Below are positions 34,296-42,924 of a stretch of DNA of 64,000 nucleotides, in pieces. The DNA lies in assembly GCF_004365655.1 (NCBI RefSeq), contig NZ_SOEO01000001.1, forward strand, positions 496,001-560,000, written 5' to 3'. Source of the DNA: Epilithonimonas xixisoli (GTDB lineage: Bacteria; Bacteroidota; Bacteroidia; Flavobacteriales; Weeksellaceae). The notes under the pieces are model-generated. The model saw nothing but the letters and a program-made list of their open reading frames with translations, did no database searches and had not been told where the DNA came from. Position 1 is the first letter of the stretch. Each line of letters opens with the position of its first letter. Both the position numbers and the translations under genes were made by a program.

Positions 34296-34417
34296 AACCA
34301 TAAAAGTCACAAAGTAATTGAGCATTATAACTTGTAGAAAAGTTCAAAAAAGAAGAAGTATTTATTTTGCTTTTTTAAGCTTTTGAATAACTTAAATCTT
34401 TTGTGACTTTTGTGGTT
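34296..34417. repeat. MITE-like intergenic element with 18-base terminal inverted repeats
   Basis: AACCATAAAAGTCACAAA (34296-34313) and the reverse complement of AACCACAAAAGTCACAAA (34400-34417) frame 122 bases. Seventeen of 18 arm bases match. There is no ORF inside. It ends 20 bases before the next start codon. No target-site duplication is obvious. Confidence 0.6.
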
Positions 34418-34437
34418 CGAAAAAACAATATTAAACT

Positions 34438-35052
34438 ATGAAAAAATTAAGTTTCCTATTTATTATATTTTCTTTATTTCTGAATGCGCAATCGGAAAAA
34501 GAGAATATTTCTGCCATCAAAAAATTCCAAAATGAGCTGAATACAGAATACCTGAATCCGAAAGAATCGCCGTTGCGAGGCGACAATCTGAAGAATTTTA
34601 AACAACATCCGTTCTTTCCGATTAATTTGAAATATCGTGTGGAAGCGAAATTGACAAAGGTGAAAAATCCTGTTCCGTTTGAGTTGCCGACTTCTTCGGG
34701 TCATTTTCAAAAATATCAGGAATATGGAATTGCGGAGTTTGAGCTGGATGGGAAAAAATATGCTTTGACAATTTATCAAAACTTGAGATTGATAGAAATG
34801 GAAAAATATAAGGATCATCTTTTCCTGCCTTTCCGCGACGAAACGAATGGAAAAGAAACTTACGGCGGTGGGAAATATATGGATCTGAGAATTCCGAAAG
34901 GTGATGAAATTGTTTTGGATTTCAACCAATCTTATCAGCCGTTTTGTGCTTACAATGCATTTGATTACAATTGTCCAATCGTGCCGGAAAAGAACAAATT
35001 ACCTGTGAGAATAGAGGCTGGCGTGATGTATGAGGATGTTTATCACCATTAG
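34438..35052 (+). CDS. Exported DUF1684 family protein
   Basis: 204 residues with a signal peptide (1 to about 18, ending in NAQ). The DUF1684 core is evident: SPLRGDNLKNFKQHPFFPINLKYRVEA, KETYGGGKYMDLRIP and DFNQSYQPFCAYNAFDYNCPIVPEKNKLPVRIEAG. Function unknown. It is probably periplasmic. It begins right after the inverted-repeat element and is followed after 71 bases by the small eRF1-like gene. Confidence 0.85.
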   Translation: MKKLSFLFIIFSLFLNAQSEKENISAIKKFQNELNTEYLNPKESPLRGDNLKNFKQHPFFPINLKYRVEAKLTKVKNPVPFELPTSSGHFQKYQEYGIAEFELDGKKYALTIYQNLRLIEMEKYKDHLFLPFRDETNGKETYGGGKYMDLRIPKGDEIVLDFNQSYQPFCAYNAFDYNCPIVPEKNKLPVRIEAGVMYEDVYHH

Positions 35053-35123
35053 ATTTGAACTTTAACGTTCCTTAACAGCGCATTAGCACGAAGCTTGGAA
35101 CTTATCATTCAAATCAAAAAATT

Positions 35124-35501
35124 ATGAGCGATAAAAAATTAGCCGGACTTTGGATAGACGGCAGAAAAGCAATTGTAGTAACGAATCACGACGGGCAAGA
35201 TGTTTCTGAATTTGAAGTAAGAGAAACCGTAAAAGCAGACGTTCAACACGGAAATTCTAACGAAAACGCGGCGAACAATGTAGAACAAACCAACAAAGTG
35301 AAATTCTTCAAAGAAATCGAAAAAATCATTACCAACAGTACAGATTTGTATGTGACAGGACCGGGAACTTCTCAGGAAGAATTGAGAAATCACCTTTTGG
35401 ATACAGCACAGTACAAAAACCTAAACATCAAACTAGGAACCGATTCGCAACTCAGCGAAGATCAAGTTCTGGAAGAAGTGAAATCTCACTTCAATGCATA
35501 A
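35124..35501 (+). CDS. Small eRF1/host-attachment-like protein
   Basis: 125 residues, soluble. The N-terminus AGLWIDGRKAIVV and the C-terminal half IITNSTDLYVTGPGTSQEELRNHLLD resemble small proteins annotated as translational machinery or host-attachment proteins, which share the peptide-release-factor (eRF1) domain 3 fold. The resemblance is by pattern and needs a profile search. The middle (about 40-58) is a Gln/Asn/Glu-rich low-complexity linker. Likely stress- or ribosome-related, but unproven. Confidence 0.55.
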   Translation: MSDKKLAGLWIDGRKAIVVTNHDGQDVSEFEVRETVKADVQHGNSNENAANNVEQTNKVKFFKEIEKIITNSTDLYVTGPGTSQEELRNHLLDTAQYKNLNIKLGTDSQLSEDQVLEEVKSHFNA

Positions 35502-35504
35502 ATG

Positions 35505-35534
35505 AAAAGCGATCAAGTTTTGATCGCTTTTTTT
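35505..35534 (+). terminator. Terminator, convergent genes
   Basis: A perfect 12-base stem AAAAGCGATCAA / TTGATCGCTTTT with loop GTT, followed by T's, starts three bases after the stop codon. The A-run on the other side makes it usable for the convergent gene at 35536 as well. Confidence 0.9.
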
Positions 35535-35535
35535 A

Positions 35536-36030
35536 TTAGTCTTTTCTTAAATCAGCTTTTAGATTATTTCCAATAATTATATTTCTAAATTCTTCAATTT
35601 GAGTTTTTGTCATTGTTCTTTTTGGTAAAAAACCATAGGCTGTCGAATTATGATAAACCAATATCCAATTCTTGAGCTCTTTGACTTTATAAACATTTTT
35701 CCAAAGAATCTTTGCTTCGAAACCTTCTCCTTCGTCACGAAATCTTTCATTGCTAATTTCTGTAAAGGTTTTTAATCCTAAAATTTTATGAGATTTGTAA
35801 AAATTCCTAAATCTTACATAAAGCAAAATTGGATAAAATATTAAAGAAAAAAAAGCGATAAATATTGAAGTATAATCATCGAATGTTTTATATAAAAACA
35901 AATCTTTTATGATGAAAATTAAAAAGATAAATCCTAATATCGATACATAGATAAAGATTGGTCTTTTGTAAGTTTGATAAAACATTAATTTTATATATTC
36001 CGATTGTTCAATTTTATATGCAATTTTCAT
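35536..36030 (-). CDS. YcxB-like membrane protein
   Basis: 164 residues. Two membrane helices (about 25-42 and 55-72) are followed by a soluble part with ILGLKTFTEISNERFRDEGEGFEAKILWKNVYKVKELKNWILVYHNSTAYGFLPKRTM, matching the YcxB domain pattern. Function unknown. It lies ten bases after mutS2 on the same strand, so it is cotranscribed with it. Its codons look more AT-rich than those of mutS2. Confidence 0.8.
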   Translation of the reverse strand: MKIAYKIEQSEYIKLMFYQTYKRPIFIYVSILGFIFLIFIIKDLFLYKTFDDYTSIFIAFFSLIFYPILLYVRFRNFYKSHKILGLKTFTEISNERFRDEGEGFEAKILWKNVYKVKELKNWILVYHNSTAYGFLPKRTMTKTQIEEFRNIIIGNNLKADLRKD

Positions 36031-36040
36031 AGTTTATAAT

Positions 36041-38188
36041 TTAAATTCTTTCCAATTCCCCAGAATCAATCGTCGTTTTGAAAGTTCCGTAGTTCACGGT
36101 CACTTTGTTTTTCTTGATTTCCTCGATGGTTCCTACGCTCGTGCTACCTTTGATGCGGACACGCTGACCTGGCTTCATCCAAACTGCTCGTTCTGCAACG
36201 CGTTTTTCTTCCAGCTTTTCGTTGGTTTCCACTATTTTTTCTTGGACATCTTCTTTCTTCAGCTGTTGTGTGATTTTTCGCTTGATGATTTGTAAGCGTT
36301 TGCTCTCATCTTTGTCCACGCCAATTTTTCTGAATTTTTCCTGCTCCAAAATCTTTACGAAATCCTTCACCACATCTTTTCGAGATTTCCCTTTTACATA
36401 GCTGTCGATGAAAGCTTCAATCTTGTTTCCGAATTGCAATTTTCTGTGTTCATCTTCATATAATTTCTGGAAATTATGAAGTTTTTGCTGAAGTTGTTCG
36501 TTCAGTTTTTGAAGATTATCACGCTTGTCTTCTACGGAATCTCGTTTTTCCGAAAGGTCAGATTTGATTTTTTCAACTTCAAATTTTTCTTGCTGAAGTT
36601 TCACAATCGTTTTGTCGAGATTCACAATGTCGTGCTCGACTTTCTTTTTGGCGTTGTTGATGATGAATCTCGGAATTCGGTTTTTCTCAGCCACTTCGAA
36701 AGTGAAAGAACTTCCAGCTTGTCCGATTTCTAATTTATAAAGTGGTTCAAGAGTTCTTTCATCAAAAAGCATCGCCGCATTGGTAGCCGCAGGAAGGTTT
36801 TCTACAACCAGTTTGATGTTGGTGTAATGCGTCGTGATGATTCCGAAACTCCTTTTGTCATAGAAATATTCCATAAAACTTTCCGCCAAAGCGCCACCCA
36901 ATTCCGGGTCAGAACCAGTTCCGAATTCGTCGATTAAGAGCAACGTTTTATTGTCGGATTCCTTAATCATTCCAGACATTTTTCTAAGTCTTGAGGAATA
37001 AGTGGAAAGGTGATTTTCTATGGATTGATTGTCACCGATGTCCGTCATTATTTTATCAAAGAAAAACATTTCGGATTTTGGATGACACGGAACTAAAATC
37101 CCAGTCTGAATCATCAATTGCAACAATCCAACAGTTTTCAAAGTGATTGATTTTCCACCGGCATTTGGCCCGGAAATGCAGATGATTCTGTTGTGTTCGT
37201 TTAATGAAATGCTTTGCGAAAAGATTTCTTTGTTTTCATTTTTATTTCGAATCCAAAGCAACGGATGAAAAGCTTCTCGCAATTTCAAAGTCTGATGTTT
37301 GTTGATTTTGGGTAAAATCCCATTCACTTTTTCAGCGAATTTTGCTTTGGCTCGAATTAAATCTAAATCAAAAATATAATCCTGATAATCCGAAAGTTGA
37401 GGCTGGAATTCCGAAATCTCTGCAGTCAGTTGACGCAAGATTTTATCGATTTCCTTTTTCTCTTCTTCCTGGTTTTCCTTCATTTTGAAGTAATGTTTCA
37501 CCACATTTTCCGGCTGGATAAAAGTAATAGAACCAGTTTTTGAAATGCCCAAAACTCGTCCGTCCACTCGTTTCTTGAATCCTGATTTAACTGCCAAAAC
37601 ACGTTGATCTTCGATAATGCTTTCCTTGATGTCATCCAAAAACTCGCTCTGTCCGTAGTTGAACAAGGCGCGGTTGAAATTTTCATCAATTGCTTTTCTG
37701 GCGTGTTGGATTTCTGCTCTCAAGGTTTTCAGAATCGGAGAAGCTTCACTTTTGACGTCGCCAAATCGGTTGAAAACTTTGTCAATTTTATCAATGATTT
37801 CTTTTCGGAACTCGAGAACTTTTACTTCTTCCAAAAGTGTTGGAAAGGTTTCTGAAAGTTGAGGCAAGAATCTTTGCAGTCTCCCGATTTGCTCCGTCAT
37901 CGTTTTGATTCTGATGAACGATTTGTTTTCCAAACGGAAATTTTCGATGTGCATCAATTTCAACTCTTCTTCGATGTCTTCGTACTCGCTGAAGGGAATT
38001 GCGGTGGCGCTTTCGAAACTTGTGAGGAATTCTGAGGTTTTTTTCAAGGATATTTCGGCTTCATCTATTGGCATTGGACGAAGTTCCATTATTTTGTCTG
38101 CCGTTTTTGGCGAGAATGCGAAAGGAGCGATCTCCGAAAGAAGTTCCGGAAATTCTAATTCATTGAGGTCTGCTTGATTGATATTCAC
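36041..38188 (-). CDS. mutS2: MutS2-type ATPase lacking the Smr nuclease domain
   Basis: 715 residues. The MutS core and clamp helices (1 to about 330) precede the ATPase with Walker A GPNAGGKS (340-347) and Walker B LLLIDEFGTGSDP. A long charged coiled coil (about 515-600) and a KOW-like end (KPGQRVRIKGSTSVGTIEEI) follow. The usual C-terminal Smr domain is absent; the protein stops after the KOW-like part. MutS2 proteins act on recombination intermediates or on stalled ribosomes. The start is GTG at 38188, and a TAAATTTG minus-7 box (38200-38193) lies only four bases upstream of it. Confidence 0.9.
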   Translation of the reverse strand: MNINQADLNELEFPELLSEIAPFAFSPKTADKIMELRPMPIDEAEISLKKTSEFLTSFESATAIPFSEYEDIEEELKLMHIENFRLENKSFIRIKTMTEQIGRLQRFLPQLSETFPTLLEEVKVLEFRKEIIDKIDKVFNRFGDVKSEASPILKTLRAEIQHARKAIDENFNRALFNYGQSEFLDDIKESIIEDQRVLAVKSGFKKRVDGRVLGISKTGSITFIQPENVVKHYFKMKENQEEEKKEIDKILRQLTAEISEFQPQLSDYQDYIFDLDLIRAKAKFAEKVNGILPKINKHQTLKLREAFHPLLWIRNKNENKEIFSQSISLNEHNRIICISGPNAGGKSITLKTVGLLQLMIQTGILVPCHPKSEMFFFDKIMTDIGDNQSIENHLSTYSSRLRKMSGMIKESDNKTLLLIDEFGTGSDPELGGALAESFMEYFYDKRSFGIITTHYTNIKLVVENLPAATNAAMLFDERTLEPLYKLEIGQAGSSFTFEVAEKNRIPRFIINNAKKKVEHDIVNLDKTIVKLQQEKFEVEKIKSDLSEKRDSVEDKRDNLQKLNEQLQQKLHNFQKLYEDEHRKLQFGNKIEAFIDSYVKGKSRKDVVKDFVKILEQEKFRKIGVDKDESKRLQIIKRKITQQLKKEDVQEKIVETNEKLEEKRVAERAVWMKPGQRVRIKGSTSVGTIEEIKKNKVTVNYGTFKTTIDSGELERI

Positions 38189-38341
38189 AATGCAAATTTA
38201 CGAATTTGAAATGTTTTAAAATTTGAAAATTCATATGGATAATTTCTTTCAGAAATTGAGTTTTTTATTGGTCTTCGAGAGCCTCAGACTGACAATTGTG
38301 AAATCTTGATTTGGAAGTAGAATCGTCGATCATTGCGAAGC

Positions 38342-38442
38342 GCAGCCCGACTTGAACGGAGCTCTTTTTCTTTTCTGCTGCTTGGATTTGGGTTTGGAAG
38401 CAGAAAATAAAAAAGCGGGAGTGGAAGGCGGAAAAGCTGCCC
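38342..38442 (-). repeat. Intergenic hairpin element R4
   Basis: On the minus strand it runs GGGCAGCTTTTCCGCCTTCC to CCGTTCAAGTCGGGCTGC, 101 bases, matching R3 at both ends, while the centre differs. It lies in the 351-base gap between mutS2 and the YceI gene; the rest of this gap shows nothing I can assign. Confidence 0.9.
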
Positions 38443-38539
38443 AAATAAACAGTTCTACAAAAAACAACATCACCAGAAACCCAGTGATGCTGCATTGAAA
38501 AATCTAATTGTATGAAAAAGTATTATGAAAAATTTGTTT

Positions 38540-39040
38540 TTAGATTTTGGTTGATAGGCTGAAGATGAGATTCAGGTCGTCTTTTACCACGATCATTCCG
38601 CCCATTTTTTTCGGTGGCGTGATGTTGAAATCACTAAATTTTACATTTTTGCGTCCGATGAGTTTGTTGTTTTCTATATTGAATTCTACGTTGTATCTTT
38701 TGCTTTGGTTCATCATTCTGACTTCTACGACTGCGTTGTAACTTTTTTGAGTTTTGGTGAAATTGATGAACTTGATTGTCATGTCCGGATATTTTTCTGA
38801 GTTCAGGATTTTCTGAAAATCTTTGGTCATCATCTTGTTTCCGCAATCGAAATCGTTGACTTTTAGAATAATGTTGGGAAGTTTTCTCTCCGTGAATGTG
38901 AAAACACCGTTTTCTGCTTTGAACTTGTTGTTCACACATTGAAACTTGTTTACGTTGGTGCTTCCATTGATTTTAACAAAGTTTTCTTGTGCCTGAGCCA
39001 AAATGGTGATGAAACCGAAAAGCAAATAAAGAAATTTCAT
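38540..39040 (-). CDS. Exported YceI-family protein (diverged)
   Basis: 166 residues with a signal peptide (1 to about 17, AQAQ). The lipocalin-like YceI fold is suggested by VKINGSTNVNKFQCVNNKF, YPDMTIKFINFTKTQ and KFSDFNITPPKKMGGMIVVKDDLNLIF. Compared with the paralogue at 40436 it is more diverged, with cysteines at about 35 and 66. YceI proteins bind isoprenoid or amphiphilic molecules in the periplasm. It is the last gene of the YceI / porin / YceI group. Confidence 0.83.
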   Translation of the reverse strand: MKFLYLLFGFITILAQAQENFVKINGSTNVNKFQCVNNKFKAENGVFTFTERKLPNIILKVNDFDCGNKMMTKDFQKILNSEKYPDMTIKFINFTKTQKSYNAVVEVRMMNQSKRYNVEFNIENNKLIGRKNVKFSDFNITPPKKMGGMIVVKDDLNLIFSLSTKI

Positions 39041-39106
39041 AACTTAAGTTTTGAAAAAAAACAGAGGATTCCCAAGAGTTTCCTCTGCTTCTTGTTAATT
39101 GAGAAT

Positions 39107-40396
39107 TTAGAAAGCTATGACCGCCTCCAGAACATATCCGTTGAACTTACCTTCATGCAGGATGTTTGTTGGTTTGTAGCCATCGTATTTTTGGTTCACA
39201 TATTCTGCTTTTACCAAAATGTTTTTTGTCATAAACCAGCCACCGCCGAGGTTGAATCTGTCAACTTTGATGTCTTCGCCAGTTGCCATCTCGCCATTCA
39301 CTTGGTTGTATCTACCGCCGATGTAGAAGTTTTCTGTGTTTCCAAATCTGTAGATCAATTCTCCTGCAAACTGAGTCCAGCTTCTTCTTTCTGTCTCTGT
39401 GAAGTTTCTGCCAGAAGCACTCTCGAAGGTTCCGAAGAATTCTAATCCTTGGTATTTTACAAATGGATTAATCATGAGGCTTGTGGTCTTGTTTTTGAAA
39501 TCTGGTACCACTTGTCCGGATTTGAAGTTGGCAGAAGATGTAGCTGCTGTGTTTTCCATTACGAAGTAATATCTAGATCCAGCTCTGTCGCCATCGTAGA
39601 AATCCAGTCTTTGAGATCTTGCGGTATTGTAAACAGATCCTGTAAGTCTGACTCTCAAATCTGTATTGAGTTGCTTGTCGTATCCTATTTTTGCATACAC
39701 GCCTGGACTTGTTTTGCTGGTTGCAGTTTGATTTAGTTTACCATTGGTAACTCCGACCATTCCTATGAATCCGTCTCTTCTGTAGTAAACTTCTCCAAAA
39801 ACAAGCGTTGCATAAGCATCCATCAATAGATTTCCAACAAATGGATTGTTGATCGCGTAAGCATTGTCTGATCTTCTGAAATGTGCATCACCATAGTTGA
39901 TCTCATCGTGACCGAATTTAATCGTTGTATATTTCATCACATCTTTCAAGAAGTCTTTTTTGATGAAATCTAACTTGTTGATTTGCAAGTATCCGCCTTT
40001 TACATAAGACTCTGGATGGTGTCTGGATGATAGAAAGGTTCTAAGGTGTAAGTTAACGCCATCATACAAAGCGACATCGATGTCCATATTCGCAGTTGCA
40101 AGGTTGAAGTTGTTTCCGATGGTGTAAAGTTGATTGGCATTAACTCCTGTGGCAGAATTTACAGCTGGTGTTGCATTGTTCTCGTGTTGCAGTCCTTGGA
40201 ATTGTAAAGCAAATGCACCGCCTAGTCTTACCTTCAGTCCGTCAAAAGTACTAATGGAATCTTTAGGATTTTCGAAGGCGTTGACTCCTCTTTGATCTCT
40301 TGGGTTCAAATTGTCTATTGGGAATTCCTGCGCATTGGTGAAGTTTGCCAAAAATAGAGCTGCAATGAAACCTGCTTTGATTAGAGTTGTTTTCAT
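39107..40396 (-). CDS. Outer-membrane porin-like beta-barrel
   Basis: 429 residues with a signal peptide (1-22, TNAQ) and a C-terminal phenylalanine (EAVIAF), typical of outer-membrane barrels. Alternating strands include VRLGGAFALQFQGL, YTTIKFGHDEINYGDAHFRRSDN and NFYIGGRYNQVNGE. The pattern resembles phosphate-selective-porin-like or carbohydrate porins, but specificity is not clear. It sits between two YceI genes (39 and 66 bases away), probably in one unit. Confidence 0.82.
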   Translation of the reverse strand: MKTTLIKAGFIAALFLANFTNAQEFPIDNLNPRDQRGVNAFENPKDSISTFDGLKVRLGGAFALQFQGLQHENNATPAVNSATGVNANQLYTIGNNFNLATANMDIDVALYDGVNLHLRTFLSSRHHPESYVKGGYLQINKLDFIKKDFLKDVMKYTTIKFGHDEINYGDAHFRRSDNAYAINNPFVGNLLMDAYATLVFGEVYYRRDGFIGMVGVTNGKLNQTATSKTSPGVYAKIGYDKQLNTDLRVRLTGSVYNTARSQRLDFYDGDRAGSRYYFVMENTAATSSANFKSGQVVPDFKNKTTSLMINPFVKYQGLEFFGTFESASGRNFTETERRSWTQFAGELIYRFGNTENFYIGGRYNQVNGEMATGEDIKVDRFNLGGGWFMTKNILVKAEYVNQKYDGYKPTNILHEGKFNGYVLEAVIAF

Positions 40397-40435
40397 AATA
40401 TAATTGTTTAATTCTTTATTAATAATAGTTTCAAG

Positions 40436-40972
40436 TTATTCTGCTACCACGTTCACTTTTACAGTGACAACATCTCCGGTTTTGATTCCCATAAAGCCTG
40501 GTCTTTCCATCCCGAATTCTGATAGTTTGATAGTCTCGCTACCATCTATGACGTAAGTCTCGCCTTTTTTTGCAACTGCAACTGGAAAAGACACATTTTT
40601 AGAAGTTCCAGCGATGGTCAATTTTCCTGATACATTACTTTTTCCAATATTGATTGAGCTAGCTGTAAAAGTTACGTTGGGCGCTTTTTCTGATTTTAAT
40701 GCTTCATAAGCTTTCTTTTCCATTGTTTTACCTTTGGCAGCTTTCAAGGTTTTCACAGGAACTGTAAATGATACATTTGTGATTGCGTTTCCGGCTACTG
40801 TTCCAGTAAAAGTTCCAGTGGCGCCCTTCATTTCCCAATCGTGCATAGGTGAAGTTCCAGAAATTGTAACCGCTGTGGTTTTTTGGGTTATTTTTTGCGC
40901 ATTTGACAATTGTGCAATACCTAAAGTTCCCATTGCCATCAACATTGTAATTAGATTTTTCGTTGTTCTCAT
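40436..40972 (-). CDS. Exported YceI-family protein
   Basis: 178 residues with a signal peptide (1-25, SNAQ). The YceI pattern is clear: AVTISGTSPMHDWEMKGATGTFTG, FTVPVKTLKAAKGKTMEKKAYEALKSEKAPNVTF, and KLTIAGTSKNVSFPV, with KLSEFGMERPGFMGIKTGDVVTVKV at the end. It is the first gene of the porin group. A TACCTTTG minus-7 box on the minus strand (41027-41020) lies about 48 bases before the start. The long upstream region holds two CRP/FNR-like palindromes. Confidence 0.9.
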   Translation of the reverse strand: MRTTKNLITMLMAMGTLGIAQLSNAQKITQKTTAVTISGTSPMHDWEMKGATGTFTGTVAGNAITNVSFTVPVKTLKAAKGKTMEKKAYEALKSEKAPNVTFTASSINIGKSNVSGKLTIAGTSKNVSFPVAVAKKGETYVIDGSETIKLSEFGMERPGFMGIKTGDVVTVKVNVVAE

Positions 40973-41223
40973 TTTCCTAAATTTTAATTGTTATAATTAT
41001 GTCTTCATTATTGATAGGACAAAGGTATAAGGATGCAAATAAGAATACTATTTTTTAGGTATGACAAAAATCGTACATTTATGTCCGATTATAGATTTGA
41101 TAAAATTTTTTTATAAATAATATTTATTATAACCAATTTAAACCCGTTAATTATAAATAAAATTGTAATTGCTATTAAAGAATAAAGAAAATATAGATAT
41201 GATATTTGTTAGGTTGATAATCT

Positions 41224-41237
41224 ATGATGAAAATCAC
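41224..41237. promoter_or_regulatory. CRP/FNR-like site TGATGAAAATCA
   Basis: TGAT-GAAA-ATCA has the symmetry and spacing of FNR/CRP-type half-sites (TTGAT-N4-ATCAA). It lies about 250 bases upstream of the YceI start. Confidence 0.35.
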
Positions 41238-41294
41238 AAAGGTTATTTTTGAATATCTATAAAAAATGTTAAATTGTTAAGAAATTTATAATTT

Positions 41295-41314
41295 GATATG
41301 ATGGAAATCATATC
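41295..41314. promoter_or_regulatory. CRP/FNR-like palindrome GATATGAT-N4-ATCATATC
   Basis: A perfect 8-base inverted repeat with a 4-base centre, sharing its TGAT-N4-ATCA core with the site 74 bases away. Two similar sites in one region make a regulator target plausible. Confidence 0.45.
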
Positions 41315-41502
41315 GGTTGTGTTTGATAAAATCGAATTTATCATTACGTATTTTACTAGATTTTTTTAAGGTCTAATTAATGGGAGAAGCAGTCAATCTA
41401 AAAGGATTAAATGAGTTAGTTTTTTGGATTTTAAATAAGTGAATACAGTTATAATAATTGCATTTCTTGTAATTGATTTCCCTTTATTATATTAAGCCAG
41501 GA

Positions 41503-42276
41503 TTACAAACTAGCTTTCCACTCATTCGTAAAATCAATGAAATCTGCAACAGACAATTCCTCTGCTCGAATATCCAGAAAACGATGAGAACTCATAGCTT
41601 CAGGAATTCCAAGAACTTTCAAAGAGTTGCTCATTTTTTTGCGTCTTTGTCCAAATCCAGCTTTCACGATTTGCTTGAATAGAACTTCATTTCCAGCTAA
41701 TCCAGGTTTCAGATTTCGGGTCATTCGGATCACGCCGGATTTCACTTTTGGTGGCGGATTGAAAACATTTTCGTGAACAGTAAAAAGATATTCCACATCG
41801 TAATAAGCCTGAACCAAAACCGATAGAATTCCGTAATCTTTCGTCCTTGGAACTGCCGCAGTTCTTTCGGCAACCTCTTTTTGGAACATTCCGCTCATTT
41901 CCGGAACGTATTGGAAATTATCAATGATTTTAAACAAAATCTGAGACGAAATGTTATATGGAAAATTCCCAATCACAGCCAATTCTTCGCCATCAAAAAC
42001 TGCTGGAATATCAGTTTTCAGAAAGTCGCCAACAAAATGCTGTTCTTCTAATTTTGGATAATGTTTTTTAAGATAATCGATGGACTCGTTATCGATTTCC
42101 GCAACGTAAGTTTCAACGTCTTTTTCCAGAAGAAATTTCGTAAGAACGCCCATTCCCGGACCAACTTCCAAAACTTTTTTGTAACCTTCCAAGGAAAGCG
42201 AATCTACAATGTCACGTGCGATGTTCTGGTCTGTAAGAAAATGCTGACCGAGGTGTTTTTTTGCTCTAACGTCCAA
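41503..42276 (-). CDS. rsmA: 16S rRNA dimethyladenosine transferase
   Basis: The KsgA/RsmA family pattern is complete: AKKHLGQHFLTDQNIARDIV, the SAM loop VLEVGPGMGVLTKFLL, and the catalytic GNFPYNISSQILFKI. It methylates the two adjacent adenines of the 16S 3' hairpin. The frame is open to a TTG at 42339, but the extra 21 residues overlap a TATCTTTG minus-7 box and are not conserved. A TTG at 42276 gives MDVRAKKHLGQHF, the usual family start, so I place the start there (258 residues). Confidence 0.92.
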   Translation of the reverse strand: MDVRAKKHLGQHFLTDQNIARDIVDSLSLEGYKKVLEVGPGMGVLTKFLLEKDVETYVAEIDNESIDYLKKHYPKLEEQHFVGDFLKTDIPAVFDGEELAVIGNFPYNISSQILFKIIDNFQYVPEMSGMFQKEVAERTAAVPRTKDYGILSVLVQAYYDVEYLFTVHENVFNPPPKVKSGVIRMTRNLKPGLAGNEVLFKQIVKAGFGQRRKKMSNSLKVLGIPEAMSSHRFLDIRAEELSVADFIDFTNEWKASL

Positions 42277-42346
42277 TTTCGATTTTTTGCAAAGATAAGG
42301 TAATTTATAAGTATTTTTAGAACCCGAAAAATTAGACAATGTAATT

Positions 42347-42916
42347 ATGAAATATTCGATATTAATTATTGTTTTTTTGTTATTTGTTGGATGTGAAAAG
42401 CAAGCAAATAGAATTGAAGAACAAACTGCAGATAATGGAGAACTTTTATTAAAAAATTATTTCATAAATAATTCAAAATTCAAAACAGAAGTATACGATG
42501 TTAAAGAAAAGTATCTTTTAAGATTATATGAGTTCAAGGATATGCAAACAACAAAAATTATTAATTATTTTAAAAATGGAAAAATTGATTTTTTGGCTAA
42601 TCTAATTCATAAACCAAATTTTTTTTCAACCAAATCTTACTATGAAAATGGAAAACTAAAATGTGAAGGATCTTTTATTTATGATGAAAAAACTGGCGCT
42701 TTGTTGAATACAGATCTATGGATTTTTTACAATAGAAATACAGGAGAAGCAGATTCAATTTGCACATTTTATACTTTTAACCAAGAGGTTTTATTAGTTC
42801 AATCAGAAATTCCAGATAAAAAAAATAAAAAAATGATAACAAAGAAATATTTTGATATTAAAGAAATATCTAAATCAAAAGATTCAACATCCGTACAGAT
42901 AAAAAAGATCAGATAA
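42347..42916 (+). CDS. Lipoprotein with MORN/YwqK-like repeats
   Basis: 189 residues with a lipobox (LFVGC). Repeated NGK-type strands such as IINYFKNGKIDFLANLI and SYYENGKLKCEGSF resemble MORN/YwqK-like repeats. Base composition is markedly AT-rich, more so than the neighbours. It is divergent from ksgA with 70 bases between them and convergent with the lactonase gene. Function unknown. Confidence 0.7.
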   Translation: MKYSILIIVFLLFVGCEKQANRIEEQTADNGELLLKNYFINNSKFKTEVYDVKEKYLLRLYEFKDMQTTKIINYFKNGKIDFLANLIHKPNFFSTKSYYENGKLKCEGSFIYDEKTGALLNTDLWIFYNRNTGEADSICTFYTFNQEVLLVQSEIPDKKNKKMITKKYFDIKEISKSKDSTSVQIKKIR

Positions 42917-42924
42917 TATTAAAA

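Larger units (their letters stand above)
40973..41502. other. Long regulatory intergenic region upstream of the YceI/porin unit
   Basis: 530 AT-rich bases with no ORF. It contains two TGAT-N4-ATCA palindromes (41225-41236 and 41299-41310) and an inverted pair GATAAA / TTTATC (41325-41342). It lies downstream of ksgA and upstream of the minus-strand YceI gene. Confidence 0.5.

Noticed and set aside
42277-42339. N-terminal extension of ksgA
   Set aside because: The extension overlaps a TATCTTTG box and precedes the normal family start; a TTG at 42276 fits better.
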